DNA of 64,000 nucleotides, from assembly GCF_014649755.1 (NCBI RefSeq), contig NZ_BMTQ01000013.1, positions 1 through 64,000 on the forward strand. Direction: 5' to 3'. Source of the DNA: Streptomyces litmocidini. GTDB taxonomy: Bacteria > Actinomycetota > Actinomycetes > Streptomycetales > Streptomycetaceae. A model generated the notes under the pieces. That model saw nothing but the letters and a program-made list of their open reading frames with translations, had not been told where the DNA came from and made no database searches. The position numbers and the translations under genes are program-made. This document shows, piece by piece, positions 16,871 through 25,152 of the stretch (the stretch's first letter is position 1; each line of letters begins with the position of its first letter).

Positions 16871-17547
16871 GCCTCGTCCTCGACGCCGTCACCCTCACCT
16901 ACCCCGACGGCGACGGCCGGCTCACCGCCCTCGACGCCGTCTCCCTGACCGTCCCCGCCGGCACCCTCACGGCCGTCGTCGGGCCCTCCGGCTCCGGCAA
17001 GTCCAGCCTCCTCGCGGTCGCCGCCACCCTGGTGACCCCGGACGAGGGGCGGGTCGTCGTCGCCGGTACGGACACGGGGACGCTCACCCCCGCCGCCAAG
17101 GCGGAGCTGCGCCGGGAGCACATCGGGATCGTCTTCCAGCAGCCCAATCTGCTGCCCTCGCTGAGCGCGGTGGAGCAGCTCCAGGTGATGGCCCACCTGT
17201 CGGGGCGTTCCCCGAAGGCGGTACGGGACCGGGCCCTGGACCTCCTCGACGCGGTGGGCCTCGCGGACCGGGCCCACCGGCGGCCGCACCAGCTGTCGGG
17301 CGGCCAGCGGCAGCGCGTGAACATCGCGCGGGCGCTGATGAACGAGCCGTCCGTCCTCCTGGTCGACGAGCCGACGAGCGCCCTGGACCACGAGCGGGGG
17401 GCGGCGGTCATGGACCTCCTCGCCGCGCTGACGGCCGAACGCGGGACGGCGACGGTCCTGGTCACCCACGACCGCGCGCACCTGGCCCGTACGGACCGCA
17501 CGGTGACCGTCCACGACGGCCGCCTGGCGGAGGCGGTACGGGCCTGA
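16867..17547 (+). CDS. MacB-type ABC transporter ATP-binding protein
   Basis: 226 residues, start overlapping the permease stop (ATGA). Walker A GPSGSGKSS near residue 40, Q-loop VFQQPNLLP, signature LSGGQRQR, Walker B VLLVDEPT, His switch VLVTHDR. The sequence and length match the LolD/MacB/SalX subfamily that pairs with FtsX-type permeases. Confidence 0.95.
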   Translation: MSLVLDAVTLTYPDGDGRLTALDAVSLTVPAGTLTAVVGPSGSGKSSLLAVAATLVTPDEGRVVVAGTDTGTLTPAAKAELRREHIGIVFQQPNLLPSLSAVEQLQVMAHLSGRSPKAVRDRALDLLDAVGLADRAHRRPHQLSGGQRQRVNIARALMNEPSVLLVDEPTSALDHERGAAVMDLLAALTAERGTATVLVTHDRAHLARTDRTVTVHDGRLAEAVRA

Positions 17548-17566
17548 GGCGGGCCGGTCGTCCGGC

Positions 17567-17705
17567 TGGGGGAGTCCGAGGGGCGCCCGCCGTCCGGCCC
17601 GGCGGGCCTGAAGCGGGCCCGTCGTCCGGTCCGGCGGGTCCGGGGCGGGGGCCCGCCGTCCGGTCCGGCGGGTCCGAGGGGGCCGGTCATCCGGTCCGGC
17701 GGGCC
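17567..17705. repeat. degenerate GC-rich tandem repeat
   Basis: Several copies of a GTCCGGTCCGGCGGGTCCG-like unit (with GTCCGGCCCGGCGGGCC variants) recur every 30-45 bp between the ATPase gene and the 3' end of the convergent DUF6223 gene. The last copy extends into that gene's stop region. Confidence 0.65.
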
Positions 17706-18115
17706 CGGGAGCGCGCCCGCCACCCCAGGGCGACCGACGCCAGGCCCACCAGCACGGCGACGTACGCGCCGCCCAGCCCGTTCCCGGTGCCGAGGCCGCC
17801 GTCGGCGGTCACCGCGACCGCCGTCCCGACGACCACGGCGATCGGCCCGGCCACGAGGGCGGTGACGGGCCCGTTCCGGCGGGCCCAGGGCCGGAGGCGC
17901 CCCCGGCCCGTGGGGCGGGCCGACGCCAGACCGCCGACGGCCGCGCCCAGGAGGCCGACCAGTGCGGCCGACGAGGCGCCGACGCGTCCGGTGCTCAGGG
18001 TCCGGACGCTCGCGGCGACCGGCTGGACGGCGGGTTCGGCGGCCGCCGGCACGGCGAGCACGAGACCGCCGATCAGGACGGCTCCGGTCAGGGCGAGCAC
18101 GGTGCGGACCGACAT
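17687..18115 (-). CDS. DUF6223-like membrane protein
   Basis: 142 residues; GGAG lies 9 bp before the ATG. An N-terminal hydrophobic segment with AAAEP could be a signal peptide or first helix (residues 1-27). Helices follow at about 46-66 (SSAALVGLLGAAVGGLASA), 84-104 and 112-130. The RVGASSAALVGLLGAAVGGLA pattern fits the Streptomyces family DUF6223, function unknown. It is divergent from the two-component system at 18310, with a perfect palindrome between them. Confidence 0.7.
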   Translation of the reverse strand: MSVRTVLALTGAVLIGGLVLAVPAAAEPAVQPVAASVRTLSTGRVGASSAALVGLLGAAVGGLASARPTGRGRLRPWARRNGPVTALVAGPIAVVVGTAVAVTADGGLGTGNGLGGAYVAVLVGLASVALGWRARSRARRTG

Positions 18116-18232
18116 GGGGGTGCTCCTTCTCCTCGGGGGAACGGGACCTCGAGCATGGCCGCCGGACCGGCCGCGCGTCGTCCGCCGGACGCGGTCACTC
18201 CGCGCTGCCGCGGGTGCGGCAGGAACGGCCGG

Positions 18233-18252
18233 ACTACCGCGTCCGCGGTAGT
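18233..18252. promoter_or_regulatory. perfect 20-bp palindrome, likely operator
   Basis: ACTACCGCG-TC-CGCGGTAGT has 9-bp perfect arms and lies between the divergent DUF6223 gene (start 18115) and the kinase gene (start 18310). Its distance to the kinase -10 box at 18298 is about 46 bp, a good place for an activator. The candidate binder is the response regulator at 19434. Confidence 0.65.
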
Positions 18253-18297
18253 CGCGGCTCCTCCGCGAGCGGGATCCGCCCGCGCCCCCCGCGCGGT

Positions 18298-18303
18298 TAG
18301 GGT
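18298..18303 (+). promoter_or_regulatory. -10 box of a leaderless promoter
   Basis: TAGGGT stands 6 bp before the ATG at 18310, and no ribosome site is present in between. Confidence 0.5.
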
Positions 18304-18309
18304 GCGCGC

Positions 18310-19437
18310 ATGATCAGAGGACGGTTCGAGGTCCCGGGCGGTGTCGTCGACGGGGCGATCGCCGTCGGCGTGACGGCGGCGCTGCTGCTCACCGGGGCTT
18401 CCGGGGAGCATCCGGCCGGCGGCCTCGACCTCCTGGGCCGGGCGCTCCTCGCCGCCGGCGGGCTGGCCCTCGCCGCGCGCCGCCGCGCTCCGGTCGCCGT
18501 CCTGGTCGTGACCGGGCTGTGCGCGGTCGGCCCTCAGGCGGCCGGTTTCGACGTGCCCGCGGTCGCGTACCTGTTCGCGGTGTACGCGGCCGTACGGGCG
18601 GGGCACCGCGCCGTGACGCTCGCGGTGAGCGTGCTGGTGCTCGCCGCCCTGCCGGTGGCGGCGCTGGCCTCCGGTCTGCACGACACGGGCGAGGCGTTCG
18701 CGCGGGCCCGCGGCGCCCTGGAGCTGGCCTGGCTGGTCGCCGCCGGCGCCGCGGGGGAGGCGCTGCGGCAGGCCGAGCGGCGGGCGGACGAGGCCGAGCG
18801 CACCCGGGAGGAGACCGCGCGCCGCCGCGCCGACGAGGAGCGGCTGCGCATCGCGCGCGAGCTGCACGACTCCCTCACCCATCAGATCTCGATCATCAAG
18901 GTGCAGTCCGAGGCCGCGGTGCACGTGGCCCGTCGGCGCGGCGAGCGGGTGCCCGAGGCGCTGCTCGCGATCCAGGAGGCCGGGCGGGAGGCGACCAGGG
19001 AACTGCGGGCCACCCTGGAGGCGCTGCGCGACGACGACACGGCCCCGCCGCGCGGCCTCGACGACGTCCCGGGCCTGGTGGCGCGGGCCCGGCTGACCGG
19101 TCTGGACGCGACGTTGACGATCGAGGGCGAGCGGCACGAGGTGCCGGTCGCGGTGGACAGGACCGTCTACCGGATCGTCCAGGAGTCGCTCACCAACATC
19201 GCCCGGCACGCGGACGCGGCCACGGCCTCGGTACGGATCGACTGCCGCCCCGACGCCCTGACCGTACGGGTCGACGACGACGGGAGGGCGGTGCCGGACT
19301 CCGTGCCGGAGCCCGGCACGGGGCTGCTCGGGATGCGCGAACGGGTCACCGCGCTCGGCGGAGGCCTGAGCGCGCGACCGCGCACGGAGGGCGGCTTCAC
19401 CGTCCGGGCCCGGCTCCCCCTGGAGCGGACCTCGTGA
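18310..19437 (+). CDS. NarL-partner sensor histidine kinase
   Basis: 375 residues, apparently leaderless. Four to five hydrophobic helices (residues about 12-150) precede a coiled-coil (QAERRADEAERTREETARRR) and the HisKA_3 box RIARELHDSLTHQISII with the phosphorylated His. The ATPase domain has IVQESLTNIARHAD and VDDDGRAVP, then GLLGMRERVTALGGG. The stop overlaps the regulator start by GTGA. The membrane-only sensor module suggests detection of an envelope or membrane signal. Confidence 0.93.
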   Translation: MIRGRFEVPGGVVDGAIAVGVTAALLLTGASGEHPAGGLDLLGRALLAAGGLALAARRRAPVAVLVVTGLCAVGPQAAGFDVPAVAYLFAVYAAVRAGHRAVTLAVSVLVLAALPVAALASGLHDTGEAFARARGALELAWLVAAGAAGEALRQAERRADEAERTREETARRRADEERLRIARELHDSLTHQISIIKVQSEAAVHVARRRGERVPEALLAIQEAGREATRELRATLEALRDDDTAPPRGLDDVPGLVARARLTGLDATLTIEGERHEVPVAVDRTVYRIVQESLTNIARHADAATASVRIDCRPDALTVRVDDDGRAVPDSVPEPGTGLLGMRERVTALGGGLSARPRTEGGFTVRARLPLERTS

Positions 19438-20102
19438 TCCGCGTCCTGCTGGTCGACGACCAGCCGCTCATCCGCAGCGGATTCCGCGCGCTCCTCGACC
19501 TGGAGGAGGACATCCGGGTGGTGGGCGAGGCCGGCGACGGCCGGGAGGGTCTGGCCCTGGCCGGGCGGCACCTGCCGGACATCGCGCTCGTGGACGTCCG
19601 GATGCCCGTCATGGACGGCGTGGAGGTGACCCGGCGCATCGCCGCCGATCCGGCTCTGGCCGGGGTGCACGTGGTCATCCTGACCAACTACGGCCTGGAC
19701 GAGTACGTCTTCGAGGCGCTGCGCGCGGGCGCCGCCGGGTTCCTGGTCAAGGACGTCCTGCCGGAGGACTTCCTGCACGCGGTACGGGTCGCGGCGCGCG
19801 GCGACGCGCTGCTCGCGCCGTCGATCACGCGCAGGCTCATCGACCGGTACGTCTCCGAGCCGTTCGGGGCGGGCCCCGGCGCCGGTCTGGAGGAGCTGAC
19901 CAACCGTGAGCGCGAGGCCGTCGCCCTGGTCGCGCGGGGCCTGTCCAACGACGAGATCGCGGACCGCATGGTGATCACGCCGATGACCGCGAAGACCCAC
20001 GTCAACCGGGCCATGGGGAAGACCGGGGCCCGTGACCGGGCCCAACTGGTCGTCCTCGCCTACGAGTCGGGCCTGGTGGCACCGCGCGCTCCCGGGCGCT
20101 GA
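19434..20102 (+). CDS. NarL-type response regulator
   Basis: 222 residues from GTG 19434, coupled to the kinase. Receiver: LLVDDQP acidic pair, acceptor Asp in ALVDVRMP, Thr in VVILTNYG, Lys in FLVKDV. LuxR HTH from about 155: LTNREREAVALVARGLSNDE and the recognition helix region MTAKTHVNRAMGK. It is expected to bind the palindrome at 18233. Confidence 0.93.
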   Translation: MIRVLLVDDQPLIRSGFRALLDLEEDIRVVGEAGDGREGLALAGRHLPDIALVDVRMPVMDGVEVTRRIAADPALAGVHVVILTNYGLDEYVFEALRAGAAGFLVKDVLPEDFLHAVRVAARGDALLAPSITRRLIDRYVSEPFGAGPGAGLEELTNREREAVALVARGLSNDEIADRMVITPMTAKTHVNRAMGKTGARDRAQLVVLAYESGLVAPRAPGR

Positions 20103-20158
20103 CGCACGACGCCGGGGCCGGCGGACCGGGCGCGACGGCCCGGTGGACGTCGCGCCCG

Positions 20159-20227
20159 CGCACGTCCTCACGTCCCGCGCACGTCCTCACGTCCCGCGCA
20201 CGTCCTCACGTCCCGTGTACGTCTCAT
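20159..20227. repeat. 19-bp tandem repeat, 3.5 copies
   Basis: Three identical copies of GCGCACGTCCTCACGTCCC (20159-20215) and a degenerate partial copy follow the response regulator gene. The gap 20103-20316 holds no convincing gene. Confidence 0.85.
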
Positions 20228-20316
20228 GCCCGGGGTCCGTTCCGCGGCGACTGGCCCGGGAGGCGTCCCGGGCCCAGGTGGCGGCCCGGGGACTGGCGAG
20301 CCCGGGGCGTCCGGGC

Positions 20317-21123
20317 TCAGCCCTGGCCGTTGCCCGAGGTGTTCGCCAGGGCCGCCGACAGTTCGCGGGCGACTTCCTGGAGGATCGGGACGATCTTCTC
20401 GGTGGCCGCCTCGGTGACCCGGCCCGCCGGGCCCGAGATGGAGATGGCCGCCGCGGTGGGGGAGTCGGGGACGGAGACCGCCAGGCAGCGGACTCCTATC
20501 TCCTGCTCGTTGTCGTCGACCGCGTAGCCCGTCTCGCGGACCGCCACGAGCGCGTCGAGGAAGCCGTCCGGGGTGGTGATGGTCTTCTCGGTCGCGGCCG
20601 GCATGCCGGTGCGGGCGAGCAGCGCCCGCACCTCCTCCGCCGGCGTGTGCGCCAGGAGCGCCTTGCCGACGCCGGTCGAGTGCGGCAGGACCCGGCGGCC
20701 GACCTCGGTGAACATGCGCATGGAGTGCTTGGACGGCACCTGCGCGACGTACACGATCTCGTCGCCGTCGAGCAGCGCCATGTTCGCGGTCTCGCCGGTC
20801 TCCTCGACGAGCCGCGCCAGATAGGGGCGGGCCCAGGTGCCGAGGAGGCGGGAGGCGGACTCGCCGAGCCGGATGAGCCGGGGGCCGAGGGCGTAGCGAC
20901 GGTTGGGCTGCTGGCGCACGTAGCCGCAGGCGACGAGGGTGCGCATCAGACGGTGGATGGTGGGGAGCGGGAGTCCGCTGCTGGCGGAGAGCTCGCTCAG
21001 CCCTACCTCGCCCCCGGCGTCGGCCATCCGCTCCAGGAGGTCGAAGGCGCGCTCAAGGGACTGGACGCCCCCGCTCGCGGCGGGCTTGGCGGCGTCGGTG
21101 GTGCTGGCGCTGGACGTCGGCAC
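20317..21123 (-). CDS. allR: IclR-family allantoin regulator AllR
   Basis: 268 residues from GTG 21123 (GTGCCGACG), which has GAAAGGA 7 bp upstream; a start 10 codons earlier lacks one. The N-terminal winged helix covers about residues 20-85 (VQSLERAFDLLERMADAGGE, then LPLPTIHRLMRTLVACGYV). The IclR effector domain follows, with GETANMALLDGDEIVYV, VLPHSTGVGKALLAH and the C-terminal GYAVDDNEQEIGVRCLAVSV. In S. coelicolor the AllR protein at the same place beside allB represses allantoin genes and malate synthase, and purine-pathway metabolites release it. Divergence from allB and shared palindromes support the same role here. Confidence 0.88.
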   Translation of the reverse strand: MPTSSASTTDAAKPAASGGVQSLERAFDLLERMADAGGEVGLSELSASSGLPLPTIHRLMRTLVACGYVRQQPNRRYALGPRLIRLGESASRLLGTWARPYLARLVEETGETANMALLDGDEIVYVAQVPSKHSMRMFTEVGRRVLPHSTGVGKALLAHTPAEEVRALLARTGMPAATEKTITTPDGFLDALVAVRETGYAVDDNEQEIGVRCLAVSVPDSPTAAAISISGPAGRVTEAATEKIVPILQEVARELSAALANTSGNGQG

Positions 21124-21301
21124 GTCAACGGTCCTTTCGGGGCAGGCGGGCAAGGCAGCAGCCTACCGGGCCGCCGATCGGGACACACGGTCCCGGTGTC
21201 GGCGTCAGCGCCGGTCAGGGGGTGTTTGTCCGGTGTCGGTGGCGGCCCGGAGCGGTCCGGGCCCGGCTCGCATGTGGAGAGCTACCTTCTACTGTACGAA
21301 A

Positions 21302-21323
21302 TTTCCATTCCACTTTGTGGAAA
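21302..21323. promoter_or_regulatory. putative AllR operator 1 (allR-allB)
   Basis: TTCCACTTTGTGGAA (21308-21322) is a perfect 15-bp inverted repeat, embedded in TTTCCATTCCACTTTGTGGAAA. The same TTCC-N7-GGAA design occurs before aceB at 7076. Confidence 0.62.
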
Positions 21324-21401
21324 CCTCTAAGGCGGCCCCTCCGGCGGCCGATGCTGGAAGTGTGCCCTTGACGACCCCTCGCTCGGAAGTGAAGACTCCT
21401 T

Positions 21402-21418
21402 TTCAACAGTTCGTTGAA
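21402..21418. promoter_or_regulatory. putative AllR operator 2 (allR-allB)
   Basis: TTCAACAGTTCGTTGAA has 6-bp arms around 5 bp; a further GTTGAA half-site follows at 21425-21430. A related TTCAA-N6-GTTGA site occurs before aceB at 7092. It lies 30 bp before the allB start, in a position to block transcription. Confidence 0.6.
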
Positions 21419-21447
21419 ATTCTCGTTGAAGTGAAGAAGGGGTACGG

Positions 21448-22782
21448 GTGGACGTCAACCTGGTCCTGCGCTCGACACGCGTCATCACCCCCGAGGGGAC
21501 GCGCCCGGCGTCGATCGCCGTCTCCGGAGGGACGATCGCGGCCGTGCTGCCGTACGACGCCGAGGTGCCCGCCGGCGCCCGGCTCGAGGACGTCGGCGAC
21601 GACGCCGTCCTCCCCGGACTCGTCGACACCCACGTCCACGTGAACGACCCGGGCCGCACCGAGTGGGAGGGCTTCTGGACCGCCACCCGCGCGGCCGCCG
21701 CCGGCGGCATCACCACCCTGCTCGACATGCCGCTCAACTCGCTGCCCCCGACCACCACCGTGGAGAACCTGCGCGTCAAGCAGGAGGTCGCCCGCAGCAA
21801 GGCCCACATCGACGTCGGCTTCTGGGGCGGCGCCCTGCCCGACAACGTCAAGGACCTGCGCCCCCTCCACGACGCCGGCGTCTTCGGCTTCAAGTGCTTC
21901 CTCTCGCCCTCCGGCGTCGAGGAGTTCCCGGAGCTCGACCAGGAGCAGCTGGCCACCTCGCTCGCCGAGATCTCCGGCTTCGACGGCCTGATGATCGTGC
22001 ACGCCGAGGACCCGCACCACCTCGCCGCCGCGCCCCAGCGATCGGGCGGCGCCTACGCCGACTTCCTCGCCTCCCGCCCCCGGGACGCCGAGAACACGGC
22101 CATCGAGAACCTGATCAACCAGGCCCGCCGGCTCGACGCCCGCGTCCACGTCCTGCACCTCTCCTCCTCGGACGCGCTGCCGGCCCTCGCCGCCGCCAAG
22201 GCCGAGGGCGTGAAGATCACCGTCGAGTCCTGCCCGCACTTCCTCACGCTCACCGCCGAGGAGATCCCGGACGGCGCCACCGAGTTCAAGTGCTGCCCGC
22301 CCATCCGCGAGGCCTCGAACCAGGACGCCCTGTGGCAGGGGCTCGCGGACGGCACGATCGACTGCATCGTCTCCGACCACTCCCCGTCCACCGCCGACCT
22401 GAAGACCCCGGACTTCGCCTCCGCCTGGGGCGGCATCTCCTCCCTCCAGCTCGGTCTGCCGGCCATCTGGACCGAGGCCCGCCGCCGCGGCCACACCCTG
22501 GAGGACGTGGTCCGCTGGATGTCCGAGGGCCCGGCCCGGCTCGCCGGACTCACCCGCAAGGGCGCCATCGAGGCCGGCCGCGACGCCGACTTCGCCGTCC
22601 TCGCGCCCGACGCCACCTTCACCGTCGACCCGGCCGAGCTCCAGCACCGCAACCGGATCACCGCCTACGCGGGCCGGACCCTCAGCGGCGTCGTCACCTC
22701 CACCTGGCTGCGCGGAGAGCGGATCGCCGACCGCGGCACCCTCGCCGAGCCCTCCGGCCGCCTCCTCGAAAGGAACAACTGA
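21448..22782 (+). CDS. allB: allantoinase
   Basis: 444 residues, GTG start with GAAGAAGG upstream. It hydrolyses allantoin to allantoate, the first committed step of allantoin use. Amidohydrolase features: metal ligands DTHVHVNDPGRTEWEGF near residue 52, the bridging-Lys region GFKCFLSPSG near 150, His in MIVHAEDPH and HVLHLSSSDAL, and the metal Asp in IVSDHSPST near 313. The C-terminus forms the beta-sandwich common to allantoinases and dihydropyrimidinases; neighbours alc and allR decide for allantoinase. The alc start follows directly, so both are one operon. Confidence 0.95.
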   Translation: MDVNLVLRSTRVITPEGTRPASIAVSGGTIAAVLPYDAEVPAGARLEDVGDDAVLPGLVDTHVHVNDPGRTEWEGFWTATRAAAAGGITTLLDMPLNSLPPTTTVENLRVKQEVARSKAHIDVGFWGGALPDNVKDLRPLHDAGVFGFKCFLSPSGVEEFPELDQEQLATSLAEISGFDGLMIVHAEDPHHLAAAPQRSGGAYADFLASRPRDAENTAIENLINQARRLDARVHVLHLSSSDALPALAAAKAEGVKITVESCPHFLTLTAEEIPDGATEFKCCPPIREASNQDALWQGLADGTIDCIVSDHSPSTADLKTPDFASAWGGISSLQLGLPAIWTEARRRGHTLEDVVRWMSEGPARLAGLTRKGAIEAGRDADFAVLAPDATFTVDPAELQHRNRITAYAGRTLSGVVTSTWLRGERIADRGTLAEPSGRLLERNN

Positions 22783-22783
22783 C

Positions 22784-23899
22784 GTGTCGTCCATACCCAG
22801 CTTCACTGGTGACGCGAGCCCCTACGGCGGCGGCGACCCGTACGCCGACTACCGGACGGCCGACTTCCCCTTCACCCAGTACGCGGACCTCGCGGACCGG
22901 CGCCTGGGCGCGGGCATCATCGCGGCCAACGACGAGTTCTTCGCCGAGCGCGAGAACCTGCTCAAGCCCGAGGCCGCCGAGTTCGACCCCGAGCACTTCG
23001 GGCACAAGGGCAAGATCATGGACGGCTGGGAGACCCGCCGCCGCCGCGGCGTCTCGGCCCAGCAGCCGCACCCCACCGAGGACGACCACGACTGGGCCCT
23101 CGTACGCCTCGGCGCGCCCGGCGTCGTCCGCGGCATCGTCGTCGACACCGCCCACTTCCGCGGCAACTACCCGCAGGCCGTCTCCGTCGAGGCCACCTCC
23201 GTGGCCGGCTCGCCCTCGCCCGAGGAACTCCTCGCCGACGACGTGAAGTGGACGACGCTGGTCCCGCGCACCGCCGTCGGCGGCCACGCCGCCAACGGCT
23301 TCGCCGTCGACGTCGAGCAGCGCTTCACGCACCTGCGCGTCAACCAGCACCCCGACGGCGGCATCGCCCGCCTCCGCGTCCACGGCGAGGTCGCCCCGGA
23401 CCCGGCGTGGCTCGGCGTCCTCGGCACCTTCGACCTCGCGGCCCTGGAGAACGGCGGCCGGGTCGAGGACGCCTCGGACCGCTTCTACTCCCCGGCCACC
23501 AACACCATCCAGCCGGGCCGCTCCCGCAAGATGGACGACGGCTGGGAGACCCGCCGCCGCCGCGACAAGGGCAACGACTGGATTCGCTACGGCCTGGTCG
23601 CCGAGTCCGAGATCCGCGCCGTCGAGATCGACACCGCCTACCTCAAGGGCAACAGCGCGGGCTGGGCCGCCCTCTCCGTCGCGGCCGAGGGCTCGGAGGA
23701 GTGGACCGAGATCCTGCCCCGGACCCGCCTCCAGCCCGACACCAACCACCGGTTCGTGCTCGACGCCCCGGCCGTCGGCTCCCGCGTCCGGATCGACATC
23801 TACCCGGACGGCGGCATCTCCCGCCTCCGTCTCTTCGGCTCCCTCACGGAGGCCGGCACGGCGCGGCTGACCGCCCGCCACCAGGAGCTCGGCGGCTGA
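22784..23899 (+). CDS. alc: allantoicase
   Basis: 371 residues from GTG 22784, with AAAGGAACAAC upstream inside the allB 3' end. It splits allantoate into ureidoglycolate and urea. The internal duplication typical of allantoicase is obvious: GKIMDGWETRRRRG (about residue 78) and RKMDDGWETRRRRDKG (about 244), each followed by WxxVRLG/IRYGLV strands, IVVDTAHFRGNYP versus VEIDTAYLKGNS, and IYPDGGISRLRLFG endings. The product is later converted to glyoxylate, the substrate of malate synthase encoded at 5308. Confidence 0.95.
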   Translation: MSSIPSFTGDASPYGGGDPYADYRTADFPFTQYADLADRRLGAGIIAANDEFFAERENLLKPEAAEFDPEHFGHKGKIMDGWETRRRRGVSAQQPHPTEDDHDWALVRLGAPGVVRGIVVDTAHFRGNYPQAVSVEATSVAGSPSPEELLADDVKWTTLVPRTAVGGHAANGFAVDVEQRFTHLRVNQHPDGGIARLRVHGEVAPDPAWLGVLGTFDLAALENGGRVEDASDRFYSPATNTIQPGRSRKMDDGWETRRRRDKGNDWIRYGLVAESEIRAVEIDTAYLKGNSAGWAALSVAAEGSEEWTEILPRTRLQPDTNHRFVLDAPAVGSRVRIDIYPDGGISRLRLFGSLTEAGTARLTARHQELGG

Positions 23900-23944
23900 C
23901 CGGCTCCTCCACCGACTGGGCGGGTACGACACCCCGCCCGGCCC

Positions 23945-23984
23945 GCGAGGGTGCACCGACCCGACAGCACCGGTGCGCCCTCGC
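23945..23984. terminator. hairpin terminator after alc
   Basis: GCGAGGGTGCACCG pairs with CGGTGCGCCCTCGC (14-bp stem, one G-T wobble) around a 12-base loop, 45 bp after the alc stop. The remaining gap up to 24144 shows nothing else. Confidence 0.75.
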
Positions 23985-24144
23985 GCCACCCCTTCTTCCC
24001 GGGGCCCGGCTCACCTCCGGGCGTTCGGAGCAGGACTCACGGCCCCGACCGTGCTCGCCTCCCTCGTTCCCCGGGAGGCTCCGCGCGCGGGGCCGTCCCC
24101 CGACGGCGGCCTTCGGCTCGCTCGCCGGGTCCCGCGCGTGTGCG

Positions 24145-24885
24145 TCACGCGGCGTGCCCGCCGTCCACGGAGAACTCGGCGCCCGTCACGTACCGTCCGC
24201 CGGGCCCCGCCAGGAAGGCGACCATCGCCGCCACCTCGTCCGGGGTGCCGAAGCGGCCGAGCGCCGTCATGGCCGCCTGCCCCTCCGCGTACGGCCCGTC
24301 CGCCGGGTTCATGTCGGTGTCGACGGGACCGGGGTGGACGATGTTCGCCGTGATGCCGCGCCCGCCCAACTCCCGGGCGAGCGCCTTCGTCAGGCCGATC
24401 AGCGCGGCCTTGCTCATCGTGTAGAGGCTTCCGCCGGGCCCCGGCACCCGCTGGGTCATGCAGGTGCCGATCGTGACGATCCGGCCGCCCTCGGGCAGCC
24501 GCGCGGCCGCCGCCTGCGAGGCGAGGAAGGCCGCCCGGACGTTCACCGCCAGGACCCGGTCCACGTCCGCGAGGGAGAGCGACTCCAGCGGGCCGAGGAC
24601 GCCGGCGCCGACGTTGTTCACCAGGACGTCGAGGCGGCCGAGGGCGTCCGCCGCCCACTCCACCGCGCCCGCCGCGTCCCCGGCGTCGGCCGCGTCGGCC
24701 CGCAGGGGCAACGCCTTGCGGCCGGCCGCCTCGATCCGACCGGCGACCTCCTTGGCCCGCGCCTCGTCCTGGACGTAGGTGAAGGCCACGTCGGCGCCCT
24801 CCTGGGCCAGCCGCACCGCCGTCGCCGCGCCGATCCCCCGGCTGCCGCCCGTCACCAGGACCGCCGTGCCGTTCATCGTGGACAT
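24145..24885 (-). CDS. short-chain dehydrogenase/reductase
   Basis: 246 residues from ATG 24885, which has GGAGG 8 bp upstream. Classical SDR: TGGSRGIG coenzyme loop near residue 10, NNVGAG near 88, YTMSK catalytic Tyr/Lys near 157, and GPVDTDMNP. The usual catalytic Ser position reads IGTC instead of a Ser, so the active site may use Thr or be altered. Substrate unknown. It is not obviously related to the allantoin genes. Confidence 0.88.
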   Translation of the reverse strand: MSTMNGTAVLVTGGSRGIGAATAVRLAQEGADVAFTYVQDEARAKEVAGRIEAAGRKALPLRADAADAGDAAGAVEWAADALGRLDVLVNNVGAGVLGPLESLSLADVDRVLAVNVRAAFLASQAAAARLPEGGRIVTIGTCMTQRVPGPGGSLYTMSKAALIGLTKALARELGGRGITANIVHPGPVDTDMNPADGPYAEGQAAMTALGRFGTPDEVAAMVAFLAGPGGRYVTGAEFSVDGGHAA

Positions 24886-24971
24886 CCCGAAACCTCCGTG
24901 AGAAGTACTAACTGGTTGCGGGCTCAATGAAAGTCGGCAGGGTGCCCGAACGCTGGCGAGAATCGGACGCC

Positions 24972-25022
24972 GACCACGCCGACCATGCCGACCACGCCGA
25001 CCACGCCGACCACGCCGACCCC
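24972..25022. repeat. 9-bp tandem repeat (GACCACGCC), about 5.5 copies
   Basis: Successive GACCACGCC units with one GACCATGCC variant and a degenerate last copy lie in the 267-bp divergent region between the SDR and EamA genes. A plus-strand frame through it would read poly-(Asp-His-Ala), but it has no start signal and I treat the array as intergenic. Confidence 0.85.
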
Positions 25023-25152
25023 GTCGCCTCCAGGCTCAACGCCCTCCACACGCACGAACCGGCCGACCGCCCCCCGTACGGCAGCCACCGATCCGGACCG
25101 GGAGAACGGTGTGGCCACCACGGGCCCGCCCCGGTTACGGTGATCGCCCCGA

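Noticed and set aside
24927..25152. Plus-strand frame with poly-(Asp-His-Ala)
   Set aside because: Created by the 9-bp repeat; no ribosome site and it continues out of phase through the EamA gene.
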